Assembly: GCF_021347895.1 (NCBI RefSeq)
Contig: NC_067120.1
Coordinates: forward strand, 26,273,361 to 26,337,360
Reading direction: 5' to 3'
DNA from: Acanthochromis polyacanthus
Lineage: Eukaryota; Chordata; Actinopteri; Pomacentridae
Length of the DNA stretch: 64,000 nucleotides
Shown here in pieces: positions 48,376 through 59,645 of the stretch (positions are counted from its first letter, which is position 1; the number at the start of each line of letters is the position of its first letter). The translations under genes and the position numbers were made by a program. The notes under the pieces are model-generated. The model saw only the letters and a list, made by a program, of their open reading frames with translations, was not told the origin of the DNA and did not search any database.

Positions 48376-49920
48376 ATGCAAAACAGCTATTTAAAAACAG
48401 CTTCATTTAATATAAATGGTGTACTCAGTCCAGTTAAGAGAGGGAAAACATTATCAAAATTAAAAAAGGACAAAATCCAAGTGGCATTTTTACAAGAGAC
48501 ACACCTTAATGATTCAGAACATGCTAAACTGAATAGATCAGGATTTAAACATGTTTATTTTTCTTCCTATGGATCCGGGAGGTGGAGAGGAGTTGCCACT
48601 TTGATATCTGGTGCTGTAAATTTTGAATATATAACTGAACATAAGGATGAGGATGGGAGATTTGTAATGGTTATAGGCAAAATAGAAGGAATTCTGATAA
48701 GTGTCCTCAATGTTTATGTCCCTCCTGGAAGTGACTTGTCCTTATATAAGCATATTGTGGATATGATGACAACAAAAAGCCAAGGGATTCTAATTTGTGG
48801 CGGTGATTTTAACATTCGATTAAATCCAAAACTTGACTCATCAAATGGGAAATCCGTTACAAGAAGCATCAGCAGAAAGCTAAATACTTATTTACACGAG
48901 GTTGGGATTGTAGACGTGTGGAGAGAATCGAACCCGACGAGTCGAGACTACTCTCATTACTCATCTACTCACAATGTCTACTCACGAATAGACTACTTTT
49001 TTATGCTTAAAGGAGATTTCTTTAGGGTGAACAACTGCGAAATAGGACCCAACACAATTTCAGATCATGGACCCATTTATATGTCAATCCATTTAAACAA
49101 TAAGAGAAAGTCCACTCTCTGGAGGTTGAACTCTAACATCTTGAATAACCAAGGTATTAAAGAAAACATGAAGAGTGAAATTACAATGTATCTGGAAAAT
49201 AATGATAATGAAGAAGTGACTCCACCTATTCTTTGGGATGCACTGAAAGCAGTAATGAGGGGAAAAATAATAGCTATTTCTTCATATGAGAAAAGAATGA
49301 GAGAACAAAAACTTAAAATTTTAGAGAAGGAATTGAAGAGATTTCGGAACGACCATGCAAAATCCCCCAAAGAAGACAGTAAATGTATGATTATAAAATT
49401 TAAAAAAGAAATAGACGAAATAAATACAGAGGAAATTAAGAAAAAACAGATTTTTACAAAACAACAATACTATGAAGTAGGTGGAAAATCACTAAAACTT
49501 CTATCGTATAGGTTAAGAAAACAACAAGCAGATAGAACCATACACAAAATAAGAAACTCCGCAACAAAAGAAATAGAATCTTGTCAGGAGAAAATTAAGC
49601 ATTGCTTTCTAAAATATTACAAAGCATTATATTCTGAACCACAGCTGAGCAACGACAGCCAAGTTGATGCCTTTCTGGCCCAGATAAACCTTCCAAAGGT
49701 TACTGATGATCAAAATGAAAAACTAATATCAAAAATAACCAAAGAAGAAATTCAATTAGCAATCAAGAAAAATGAAAGGGGGAAAGTCGCCAGGGACAGA
49801 CGGCTATACCACAGAATGGTACAAAACTATGCAGAATCAATTAATGCTGACATTACTAAAAACTTTCAACTGGATTTTGGAAAACAAAAACATCCCCCCC
49901 CTCATGGAGGGAAGCAGTGA
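48376..49920 (+). pseudogene. L1 ORF2: endonuclease and spacer
   Basis: ATG 48376 begins MQNSYLKTASFNINGV. APE-type endonuclease motifs follow in order: VAFLQETHLN, GSGRWRGVATLI, VLNVYVPPGS, LICGGDFNIRLN, VYSRIDYFFM and ISDHGPIYMS. A long basic spacer leads to the RT start. The reading ends at 49920 after a run of eight C near 49895, where a frameshift is likely; the RT continues in the overlapping frame from 49917. A piece near 49790 looks rearranged (ERGKVARDRRLYHRM in place of the usual GKSPG-type block). Confidence 0.88.
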
Positions 49921-50753
49921 TGTCAGTCATACCTAAGGAGGGGAAAGATAAGCTTCTGTGCGCGAACTACCGCCCAGTAAGTCTCCTAAATAATGACTAT
50001 AAATTATTCACGTCCATCTTAACTAAAAGAATAGAACAGATTCTACCAGTATTAATACACAAAGATCAAACTGGCTTTGCTAGACAAAGACAGACCCAAG
50101 ACAGTGTCAGAAAAACACTGCATGTGATGAGACATGTCTCACAACACAAATTGGAGACACTAATATTCAGTCTAGATGCAGAGAAGGCGTTCGACTCGGT
50201 GAGGTGGTCTTGTCTCTACAAAGTACTTTCAAAATTTGGCTTTCATCAGAGTATAATAAACACATTTGCAGCACTATATAACAAACCAACTGCTAGAATC
50301 AAAATAAATGGTGATTTGACCAACTCATTTATTTTAGAAAGAGGAACTAGACAAGGCTGTTGTGCATCACCACTTCTCTTTGCCCTTTATATAGAACCTA
50401 TGAGTCAATTAATAAGGCAAAGACCAGAAATACAAGGGGTATTAATGCCATCAGGGGAACAGAAATTAGCTCTGTTTGCCGATGATTTATTGATAAGTCT
50501 AACACAGCCTACACAGACGCTTCCTAAGTTGATGGGACTGTTAGAGGAATTTGGTTCTATGTCTGGCTATAAAATTAACGTAAACAAAACTCAAGTACTG
50601 GCATTTAACTATAATCCTCCATCCTCAATTAGAACTAAATACAACTGGAAATGGGACGCTGAATCTATTCAATATTTGGGCATCTATTTATCTCGAGACT
50701 TTTCAAAATTATATGATATTAATTATGGCCCGTTGATCTCAAAAGTAAATTGA
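49917..50753 (+). pseudogene. L1 ORF2: reverse transcriptase
   Basis: Contains VIPKEGKDKLLCANYRPVSL, DQTGFARQRQTQDSVR, motif A IFSLDAEKAFDSVRW, motif B GTRQGCCASPLLFALY, motif C LALFADDLLISL, SGYKINVNKTQVLAF and QYLGIYLSRD. A TGA after SKVN at 50753 stops it, with continuation after a short gap. The catalytic FADD is intact. Confidence 0.9.
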
Positions 50754-50783
50754 GATATACAAAGATGGAATGTTATTCTCTTT

Positions 50784-51310
50784 TTGAGTTTAAGCTCCCG
50801 CGTAGAGTCAATCAGGATGAATATTTTGCCTCGGATGTTGTACCTTTTCCAGTGTCTGCCAGTCAAAATACCACCTAAACAGTTCTTAGAATGGGATAGA
50901 TTGATAGCAAGGTATCTGTGGCAGGGGAAAAAAGCCAGAATCAAACTCAACACGCTACAATTAAGAAAAGATAAGGGTGGAATGGGCCTCCCCTGCTTAA
51001 AGGAATATTACCATGCAGCTCAACTGAGACCTCTAGTCTCTTTATGTTCACCAGCCTACAATGCAGCATGGAAGGAAATAGAAGGAACAATGATTAACGG
51101 AATCCCAACAACAGCTCTACTTAGTGATAATAAACTACAAGTAGAACAGAAGATTCCAGAAGACTCAATCTCAGGCAGTTTCATAAAGTCCTAGCAAGAA
51201 ATTTTCAATAATTGCAATTTGAGAGATGTATCTAAAATTATGAGGTGGTGTGCCTACGATTCAGATTTCACACCAAATAAAATGGATGGCAGATTTAAAC
51301 TAGAAAAGCA
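50784..51310 (+). pseudogene. L1 ORF2: thumb and connection region
   Basis: Reads SSRVESIRMNILPRMLYLFQ, LPVKIPPKQFLEWDRLIARY, KARIKLNTLQLRKDKGGMGL and YYHAAQLRPL, the part after the L1 palm. A stop at 51192-51194 and a later insertion break it. Confidence 0.85.
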
Positions 51311-51324
51311 CTCAGAGAGCGCAG

Positions 51325-51680
51325 ACCTCCGCCAAGGATATTGACATTCCCACAGAGAGGAAAACACAGTTATGTTATGAATCACCTTCTTAACCAGTTG
51401 AGCTATCTGGACACCTTGTTCCAATTTGTTGGATGACATACTAACCTATGATGTTTTTGTCATATTTTGGACCACATACTAAAACATACTAAAAAATTCA
51501 AAGTGATCCAGAATCCAGGATCCTTTCCGGATTGCCACCAAAATTAAATCAGCTCTTCCTCTTACCATAGTCTATATCCCCTCAAAATTTCATCTGAATC
51601 TGAGCAGGCGTTTTTGAGTTATCTTGCTAACAGACAGACAGACACACAAACCCGGGTGTCAAATCCTCCTTGGCGGAGGT
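51325..51680. mobile_element. Short repeat bounded by inverted CTCCGCCAAGG
   Basis: Starts ACCTCCGCCAAGGAT and ends ATCCTCCTTGGCGGAGGT. Before the right end come TTTTTGAGTTATCTTGCTAA and CAGACAGACAGACACACAAA, a block common in fish LINE 3' ends and related non-coding elements. It breaks L1 ORF2 between GRFKL and WISKGLT. No coding sequence. Target duplication not clear. Confidence 0.65.
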
Positions 51681-51681
51681 A

Positions 51682-52452
51682 AAAATATGGATCTCAAAAG
51701 GTTTGACGACTTACTTTTCATTTACCCACAAAGGGATCTTTAAAAGTTTTGAGTCCCGACAAAAGGATAATGGTTTGGGAAAGGATGATTTTTTTAGGTC
51801 CCTACAAGTGAGACATTTTAACAAAAATCTTAAAGGAAAGAAGGTATTTTTTTTATCATTAATTAAACCCAGATCAGACATCAAAATAATCTCCAAATTA
51901 TATAATGGCATATTGACATCAAAAGAAGAGAACACAGATTATATAAAGAAGAAATGGGAGAAAGGAATACAGATAAAGATAACACAGGAGAGTTGGGAGA
52001 AAATATGCCAGGTTCAATGGGTTTCAACTGGTTCAGACATTTGGAGGGAATTCTGTTGGAAAAATATTACTAGATTTTTCATTACGCCCTTTCAGAAACG
52101 TTATCAGGGTAATGGAGACGCCTGCTGGAGACTTTGTGGAACTACTGGAGTAAAACCATTTCCATATCTTTTGGGACTGTAAGACAATAAGATGCTACTG
52201 GATAGAGATCCACAAACATATTCAAAATGTATTCAATGTAACTTTCCTTTCAATTGTGAAAATTTGGGTTTGGGGAATATTTTGCTAGAAACATGGAACA
52301 GTGAAGACAAAAAACTATTGACTATACTTTTGGCAGCCAGTAAGAAATCTGTCACGAGAAAATGGTTGAGAGTAGAACCACCCACCATGGATGACTGGAT
52401 TGATGTTGTGTATGAAATATATGTCATGGAAAAAAATATGTTACTCTCTTAA
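51682..52452 (+). pseudogene. L1 ORF2: C-terminal part
   Basis: Reads WISKGLTTYFSFTHKGIFKS, LQVRHFNKNLKGK, WEKGIQIKITQESWEKICQ, and a Cys block GDACWRLCGTTGV followed after a frameshift by HIFWDCKTIRCYWIEIHKHI and WLRVEPPTMDDWIDVVYEIY. The CxxC...HxxxxC-like motif is typical of L1 ORF2 ends. A 1-bp shift near 52160 breaks the frame. Confidence 0.85.
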
Positions 52453-52830
52453 GGTTGAAAAAGAAAAGTTTTATAGAATCTGGTCCAAATGGACTGGGTA
52501 TGTAAAACCAATCAGATCTGAATTTACTTGAATAAGCTTTTGTTCTGTCCAAACCTGTCCACTTTCCTTTTATGTATATTTGGATATTTCAAAATGGTGT
52601 GCTCCCTAATTTTGTTCTGTTTTCTAATTGTTTTTCAACAAAATAAGTGTTAGTCCGAGGAAAAACAAAAAACTAGAAAGGCTATATGGAAAATTCCTGT
52701 GAACGGTATATTTTCAACTTTTTTTTTCTTCTTCTATCTGTTCTTGAACATCTAAGTCTGTAAGATGTATTTGATGGAAACTTGCCTTTCTAAATAAAAA
52801 GATAATTTCAAAAAAAAAAAAAAGCTCTCT

Positions 52831-53375
52831 GTAGTGCCTACCTTTTGTGCTTTTAGGTATTAGCCACATCTAACTGCATATTGACTGTTTTCAGTCATGT
52901 CATACCTGTGGAAAACTCCTGCAGAACATTTTCTGTTTCTATCTATACATCAAAAACAAAGGGAGGTTTTTATTGTGAAGCAACCATTGGAATTACAATG
53001 TGGTCAGAGTCAAAGTTAGAGATGTTATGTCAGCAGTTCTACTCTTCAGAACTAACTTGTTTACTCAACAGGATATTAGTCTACTCTGTTATTGCCATTA
53101 CTTCGCAAGGGAACGCGGCTGAGTTATGGGGTTAAGGTTAGGGTCTCTGAGTGCTTTTCTTATTTGTAAATACTGCAGAGTGGAACAGTACAAGATGTAA
53201 GAGTTACACTGAACTGTTAAGTTGATACTGCAGGCAACAAATGTTAGTCATCATGGGAAAGAAAAAAATCAGCACTTGTAACATCCTGCTACTTTTTAAT
53301 AATCAGGAGCAGGATTGTGCTGCAAAATCTTTTGTGCATTTGGCCATTTTTAGTGCCACCAGTTCTGGATTTGAA
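52831..53375. other. cadps2 intron, nothing recognised
   Basis: Non-coding stretch right of the L1 poly-A. No element boundaries seen. Confidence 0.5.
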
Positions 53376-53383
53376 GTCTAGAT

Positions 53384-54232
53384 CAGGGGTCGGCAACCTT
53401 TAACACTCAAAGAGCCATTTCGACCCGTTTCCCACAGAAAACACGGGGAGCCGCAAAATCCTTTTGGCATTTAAAATGCAGACAACACTGCATATATCAC
53501 TTTTTTTACCTCTATGCCCTTGTTAATCAGTCGTGATTAATTAATTACAAAGCCTCGAATTAGATAGATTCATTTTTTTAATTGTGTCCTACCACTAATC
53601 TTTATCTTACCTGGTTAATGTCATTTTTGCTCCTGGACCTCATATGTTACGTAATGTTAGCTGGAAATCAATATTTTGCTAATGTCTATTTAACTCGTAA
53701 AATCTATTTATCTTAAGCTAATAACTTTTCTCCGGTAAGTCGCTGCCCTATTTTCCAAGACGACACTCCTCTGACTCTCTGACCTGCTGCCTGGATGCTG
53801 GACGTGAAATTGAGCCGTGTTCTTGCGAGTAACGTCATATTACCCTATCATGAGTACTTTTGACTCAAAGACAAGACGTGTCTTTCTTGGAGTGGAGCTT
53901 TAATATACAGGCTTGCCATTCTTGAGTACAAAACAATGTGAAACTACAGGTGTTGCTTCTCCAGGAGTAAAACAAAAAAAGGCATGAAGCGTGTGGGAAT
54001 CGGAAGCTCTGTGTTGTCTCTCTGCATCAACTTTGCGCTCTCATGTCACAGGGGAAAACCCCAGCAGCACGTCAAAATAAGAGCGGTAATTTCACAATAA
54101 AATTGTCTATATCAAAATGCATTGAAACGCGCCTGAAAGGCAGAACTATTTATTTTCCAAAGTTACAGGGAGCCACAACAGAGGGCTGAAAGAACCGCAT
54201 GCGGCTCCGGAGCCGCGGGTTGCCGACCCCTG
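53384..54232. mobile_element. hAT-type MITE
   Basis: 849 bp with inverted ends CAGGGGTCGGCAACC and GGTTGCCGACCCCTG, and GTCTAGAT (53376-53383, 54233-54240) as the 8-bp target duplication. AGAGCCATTT and GGGAGCCGC near the left, mirrored by GCGGCTCCGG near the right. No transposase. The ends are of the Charlie-like hAT type. Confidence 0.92.
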
Positions 54233-54240
54233 GTCTAGAT

Positions 54241-54470
54241 CAACAGAAATTTTTCACATTTCACATTTCAATCATTGTCTTCGGGATCTGATTTTAAAAA
54301 AGAAGTTTCAAATAAACACAGTACTCTGTGCTTTCTTCTAAAATCCAAAATGATTTTAAAAAACAGTGTGGCATATTCTGACATAATTCTGCTTCACTGT
54401 TTTTTATCTATAACAAATCATCACACAAAGTTTTAATGTGTTATTTTGAGAGACTGAATTATCTTGATTG
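54241..54470. other. Short intron stretch between two hAT elements
   Basis: Nothing recognised in these 230 bases. Confidence 0.5.
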
Positions 54471-54716
54471 GTCCAAGGTAGGGATGGGTAGATTATACCT
54501 TAGTGTGTGTATCGGCACATTTCCCAAACTGTGTTGACACTGTGTCGACACTGTTACTGTATAAATGTCGACATCTGCTGTACGAAAAGAGTCATTGCAG
54601 GCTGCTTCAATAAAGACTTTTCACTCATTGTGTATTGTTGTGCCTGCTTGAACTTGCACTTTATTGTCAAGACAAATGCCCCATGTGGGACAATAAAGTT
54701 TAGCCCGTTAAACTGC

Positions 54717-54738
54717 AGTGTACCGCCGGCGGTACACT
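54717..54738. repeat. 22-bp perfect palindrome
   Basis: Arms AGTGTACCGCC and GGCGGTACACT meet without a spacer. The surrounding TTTATTGTC/GACAATAAAG pair at 54659-54700 forms another hairpin. Confidence 0.9.
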
Positions 54739-55207
54739 TACTAATTTGCATAGGAATTTAAAGAATGTCCGAAGGCTGCAAACGCGATTATACAATCACT
54801 ATACGCCGATGGAAAGCTTAGATTCTCATTAATCTGCCGGTATAAACCACTTTCAGATGTGATTACCACAGCGGGTAATATAAACACATTTGTCCGACGA
54901 ACAACGAATATCCATCCATCCGTTCTCTATACACAGCTTTAACGTACACAGCGCGACTCACATTTCCGGGTTCATTATTACACACAGATGAAAATATTCC
55001 ACAAAAAACGGCCATAATCCAACCTTGGACATCCAGACGACACAAGCCAGTAAAATATTTTATCCAAAACATTTCCTGAAGTCGGTATATAATCCACGAA
55101 TCGGTCGTTTTCAAGGAAATGCACCTCACGATGTGCGTCCAATATTCCCTGTATTTCTCATCATATTTTTTATTTACAAATAGAATATTAGCGATTTTTT
55201 GTACTGA

Positions 55208-55574
55208 CAATGGCTGGAATTGACTGCAGCTTAAATCATGTTCACAATTCTTTCATCAACTCCTTGCTTCATGGAAGCACTCAGGTTGATCAAAGGGGTG
55301 TCATCAGGCGCTTCGTTCTCATGTTGGGTACGGTAATGCCTCAGCATTGTAGAGGTGCTCTGGTTACTGTAGGACAACTCCTGAGAGCAAATCCTACATT
55401 TCACCTACAGTCAGAATTACAAATAAATCTGTGTAAGCAATTTCGTTTGAATATAAATTGCAATAACCCCCGAAAATAGTGGAAACAACAACAGGAGGAG
55501 CCCTTATTCGCTGTGATAAGATCAAAGTGATCCCACACGACAGAAAACTTCCTCTTCCTTGATTGATTATCCAT
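55208..55574 (-). pseudogene. BED-finger exons of a hAT transposase
   Basis: Exon 1 from ATG 55574: MDNQSRKRKFSVVWDHFDLI then TANK. After about 100 bp an acceptor-like TGTAG precedes VKCRICSQELSYSNQSTSTM, LRHYRTQHENEAPDDTPLIN and SASMKQGVDERIVNMI, then a stop. Together this is a complete BED zinc finger (CxxC with HxxxxH). The donor of exon 1 is not a normal GT, so splicing may be lost. The catalytic domain is absent. Confidence 0.75.
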
Positions 55575-55822
55575 GATGATATCCACAAACAAGAAACCAA
55601 CGCAAAGTACACAACAATGTCGGTGCAACACGAGCCACAAACCTGTCGCCTCATTTTCCGCCTTATCAATACGATTTGGCGCTTCCAAGACCAAATGACA
55701 CAGCAACTGTGTCGGTCACGTGGTTTGCCTTACAGTGATACGCACACTGACACGGGGCTTCACCTTGTGGAGTCAACACGTGTCGAGGCTTCAGTGTCGT
55801 TAGACCCATCACTAGTCCAAGG

Positions 55823-56021
55823 CATACAGTACTTGCCAAATTAAACCAATGTTGGCATTTTATATGTTCCAAAACCCAAAGGGTGAGCTGAGCTTGTAAG
55901 ATTCAGTTTGAATAGTTTAGGTTCATTCAGGGGTCATTCCATTTGAAATCATCAGGGGTGTTCTACTTGACCATCTCTGATGAAACTGCTAAAACTGTTT
56001 ATATAATAAACTATAGATACA
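55823..56021. other. Short stretch with a MITE end
   Basis: GGGGTCATTCCATTTGAAAT near 55932 resembles a terminal repeat of a fish MITE. No partner end found. Confidence 0.3.
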
Positions 56022-57110
56022 CTATACTGCCAAAAGTATTCGCTCACCTGCCTTAACTCCCATATGAACGTAAGTGACATCCCATTCCTAATCCATAGGG
56101 TTTAATATGACGTCAGTCCACCCTTTGCAGCTCTTCTGGGAAGGCTGTCCACAAGGTTTAGAAGAGTGTTTATGGCAATTTTTGACCATTCTTCCAGATG
56201 CGCATTTGTGAGGTCAGACACTGATGTTGGACGAGAAGGCCTGACTCTCAGTCTCTGCTCTAATTCATCCCAAAGGTGTTCTATCGGGTTGACGTCAGGA
56301 CTCAGTGCAGGCCAGTCAAGTTCATCCACACCAGACTCTGTCATCCATGTCTTTATGGACCTTGCTTTGTGCACTGATGCACAGTCATGTTGGAAGAGGA
56401 AGGGGCCAGCTCCAAACTGTTCCCACAAAGTTGGGAGCATGGAATTGTCCAAAATGTCTTGGTATGCTGAAGCATTCAGAGTTCCTTTCACTGGAGGGGC
56501 CAAGCCCAGCTCCTGAAAAACAAGCTCACACCATAATCCCGTCTCCACCAAACTTTACACTTGGCACAGTGCAGTCCGACAAGTATCGTTCTCCTGGCAA
56601 ACACCAAACCCAGATGGCCAGATAGAGAAGCTCCATTCGTCACTCCAGAGAACGCGTCTCTACTGCTCTAGAGTCCAGTGGCGGCGTGCTTTAAACCACT
56701 GCATCCCACGCTTTGCATTGCACCTGGTGATGTATGGCTTGGATGCGGCTGCTCGGCCATGGAAACCCATTCCATGAAGCTCTCTGCGCACTGTTCTTGA
56801 GCTAATCTGAAGGCCACATGAAGTTTGAAGGTATTTCGCTATTGACTATGCAGGAGGTTGGCGACCTCTTGGCACTATGTGCCTCAGCATCCGCTGACCC
56901 CGCTCCATCAGTTTACGTGGCCTACCACTTGGTGTCTGAGTTGCTGTCGTTCCCACACACTTCCACTTTCTTATAATATAGCTGACAGTTGACTGTGGAA
57001 TATTTAGGAGCGAGGAAATGTCACGACTGGATTTGTTGCACAGGTGGCATCCTATCACAGTTCTACGCCGGAATTCACTGAGCTGCTGAGAGTGCATTCT
57101 GCTGTTTCCT
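56022..57110 (-). mobile_element. Tc1-like transposon, truncated at its 5' side
   Basis: The left end ACTATACTGCCAAAAGTATT then CGCTCACC is a Tc1 terminal repeat common in fish. The complementary repeat is not found beyond the transposase start at 57097, so the other end is missing or moved. Confidence 0.82.
56102..57097 (-). pseudogene. Tc1 transposase, frameshifted
   Basis: From MHSQQLSEFRRRTVIGCHLC, the helix-turn-helix part includes SSLLNIPQSTVSYIIRKWK and RPRKLMERGQ. Out of frame pieces in 56560-56840 cover the middle. Then VKGTLNASAYQDILDNSMLP, LFQHDCASVHKARSIKTWM (second Asp) and LDWPALSPDVNPIEHLWDEL (third acidic residue) with GGLTSY at the end. At least two frameshifts. Confidence 0.88.
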
Positions 57111-57995
57111 GTAATAACATCTCATCAGGTTTTAGGCACAGATCCAGAGGCAGCAAACAGTCCCATTAGTGTTGGCTGTTATCAAGAATCACAGAGACTC
57201 TAATGGAGCAGAGTGACGCCTTTTGCTCAGGATGATGGAGACTTGGCTGTTAAACATACTGAAAGCCACGTTGCCATGATAATATGTCTTTATGTTAAAA
57301 TTCATCATGGTAAGTGTGTGTACATGTTCTTTTAAGTGTATGTGTGTGCAGTGCAGCAGGACAAGTGACCCTTTCAGTTGTTGAGGGCAAGAAGCAAAGC
57401 TCTGTATTCAGTTTCCCCAGTTTCCAAGGCAACATTGTCACCACACAGTCACAGAAGCACACACACACACTGATTTTTTTAAACAATCACAGACATCACA
57501 TCTGTAACAAAAAGGACAGAAACTGATCCAAACAGCTCTGACCTCATGTATTCACTGACCTGAAATGACTGTTTTAACATGAGGGATAAATGTGATAGTA
57601 ATGCTATTATTGCCTCATCTTCTATCTGATCTGGTTCAGTAACTTGGCCTTAATGATGGTGATGAAAAGACATTGAAATTCAATTCTAAGTTTAAATCTT
57701 AGTAGTTTACATGGATCAGAAGAGAAATATGGAATAATAAAGAAGGGGGATTTCCTACACATTCTTCAGGAGAACCTAAAATCATCAGCCAAAAGGTTGG
57801 GTCTTGGACACATTTAATTGTTTTAACATGACTGTCACCCCAGATGCATGTCAAAAGTGAGAAAGAAATGTCTAAATCACGTTAAAAACTAAGGTTTTAG
57901 ACTGACCTCCCCAAAGTCCTGATTTGAATCCTATCAAGAATCTGTGGATTGTGATGAAGAAACAGGCCTGTGTCAGAAAGCCAACGGATTTAGTT
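57111..57995. other. cadps2 intron, nothing recognised
   Basis: Contains a GT-rich piece near 57310-57350 and an ACACACAC run near 57460. The 57890-57960 text (CCAAAGTCCTGATTTGAATC) resembles a Tc1 catalytic segment, but nothing more is readable. Confidence 0.4.
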
Positions 57996-57998
57996 TAA

Positions 57999-59456
57999 GG
58001 GGCCGTTTACACGAGGACTCTTGCAGGTGAAAACGGCAAAATATTTCAACAAAACACCCTACCGTTTATACGAGGACGGCGTTTTGGGGGCTTGAAAACG
58101 CAAAAATTTGAAACCGGCCTCCAGAGTGGAAAAGTAGAAAACGCTCCGCCGTTACGTTTCCGTCTAAACAGCAAAACGCAAAACTTTGCCGAGATCTGAC
58201 CACGTCGCGCACGCGATTACGTCACATACGTGCTTTCGTTTGCCGGCCGGTACAAGGACGTAAACAAAGATGTGTGATTATTTCCATCCTTCCTACCTTC
58301 AAGCAACTCTGGCAGCTCTATGTACACTACAGGAGTCGTACCTTTCCATAAACAGATGCTTCTTTCATGGTCCCTAATATATAAACACAACTTCTCTCCA
58401 CATAGATATTACATATGGAATAACAAAGACATAACATATAGAAACAAATCTTTATTTTACCCTGCCTGGTTTTCTCATAATATACTACTGGTTCACCAGC
58501 TGTTTGACTCCAACGGTTTATTACTCACATATGAAGATTTTATTTCAAAACACACCATTTCAATCTCTGCTGAGGAATTTAACATAATTATTAATGCAAT
58601 TTCTGCTGGTGTGTCTTTATTATTTAGAGGCTCAGTGAACCAGATACCAGCTCCCTTGCCTCTGGATCCATCTAAGAGCGAAGTAGGCAGGATTTGTTTC
58701 TCAACAACACGTAACAGCAATAGTTTCATACGCACTTTGTTTCAAAGGGACATAGTGTCTCTTCCTTATGTAATGTTTTATTGGAATAAGCTATTACCTA
58801 ATCTTGATTGGAAAAAAATTTGGATCTTACCAACTAAATATTTGATTAACAACAAAATAAAAGAAGTGTCTTTTAAATTAATTCATAAAATTTATCCTTC
58901 TAAAATATTTCTTTTACAGCGTTTTGGAAAACATATTGATACTAACTGCTCTTTCTGTTCCAAAACAAAACCAAACAGTATATCTACACTATTAAGAACT
59001 CCACTCACACTAAAGCCATTAAAACTGTACATTTGTGTAATGTATTTAATGTTTTTCTGTAATCTGTTTCTTATTTGTGACCCCCTGGCAATACTTTTCT
59101 TTATTTGTTTTTTTGTCTCTGTGTTGAACTGCTTTGTTCTATTCACTGTTCAATAAAAAAAAAAAAAAAAAAAAAAAGAGTCGTACCAACAAACGTACAG
59201 AATCTGTACAGATTCCATTCATGAACATTTACCGCGGCGGAGATCCGAAAAGGGAGATAGTAAGCATGCGCGTAGACATGGCAGAGTTTTATCACAGCGC
59301 CACCCAGCTGCCTGGCATGCATATCCAATCGAATTCCACACACTATAGAGTCACCGTATATACGCAGATTTCCTTCAAAACCGCTTGTCTAAACGTGAAA
59401 TGACAAGACGCCACTTTTGCGTTTTCTGTTAGGATGGTCCTCGTGTAAACGGCCCC
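57999..59456. mobile_element. PIF/Harbinger-type MITE
   Basis: Ends GGGGCCGTTTACACGAGGAC and its complement, with TAA (57996-57998, 59457-59459) as the 3-bp target duplication, the TWA type of PIF/Harbinger. CAAAACGCAAAACTT-like and GTTTTCTGTT motifs lie just inside. An L1 fragment (58343-59177) interrupts it. No transposase. Confidence 0.88.
58343..59177 (+). mobile_element. 5'-truncated L1 with poly-A
   Basis: Flanked by GAGTCGTACC at 58333-58342 and 59178-59187 and ending in more than 20 A. The body encodes the C-terminal part of ORF2: HKQMLLSWSLIYKHNFSPHR, LSISAEEF-like text, YVMFYWNKLLPNLDWKKIWI, FKLIHKIYPSKIFLLQRFGK and NCSFCSK, then a run past the Cys block into 3' UTR. Inserted in the MITE at 57999. 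A different L1 family from 35068-52821. Confidence 0.9.
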
Positions 59457-59559
59457 TAAGTGTAAATTATAAGACTTTAACTGACCTGTTAGGACTTGTA
59501 AAGCAGGTCAAGAACTATTATTAAGCATTATTACTCAGTCAAGGAACACGCCGAAGTTA

Positions 59560-59645
59560 CGTCAGTCAGCCGTGAATAGACTCCAGCCCACTCGGAACCC
59601 TAATAAGGATCAAGCGGTGTATGGACAATGGATGGATGGATGGAA
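59560..59645 (+). mobile_element. Retroelement 3' end with (GGAT)n
   Basis: GACTCCAGCCCACTCGGAAC then CAAGCGGTGTATGGACAATG and GGATGGATGGATGG, a well-known fish LINE/SINE 3' end type. Only the tail is recognisable. Confidence 0.6.

Larger units (their letters stand above)
35068..52821 (+). mobile_element. Full-length L1 retrotransposon, interrupted
   Basis: The insertion is bounded by AAGCTCTCT at 35059-35067 and 52822-52830 and ends in a poly-A tail. It has a GC-rich leader with AAGATGGCCGCGTAG, ORF1 and ORF2. The element is opened between ORF1 and ORF2 by the hAT transposon at 36145-48027 and again near 51325-51680. Without these it is about 5.5 kb. It runs opposite to cadps2. Confidence 0.9.
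54479..55814 (-). mobile_element. hAT element, internally deleted
   Basis: Ends TAGGGATGGG and CCCATCACTA (one mismatch when inverted), flanked by GTCCAAGG at 54471-54478 and 55815-55822. It retains the first exons of a BED-finger transposase near the right end; the rest is replaced by unrelated sequence (54600-55200) that may include another insertion. Confidence 0.85.

Noticed and set aside
57311..57526. Plus-strand frame starting MCVHVLLSVCVCS as a secreted peptide
   Set aside because: It is driven by a TGTG-rich stretch. No splice or family support.
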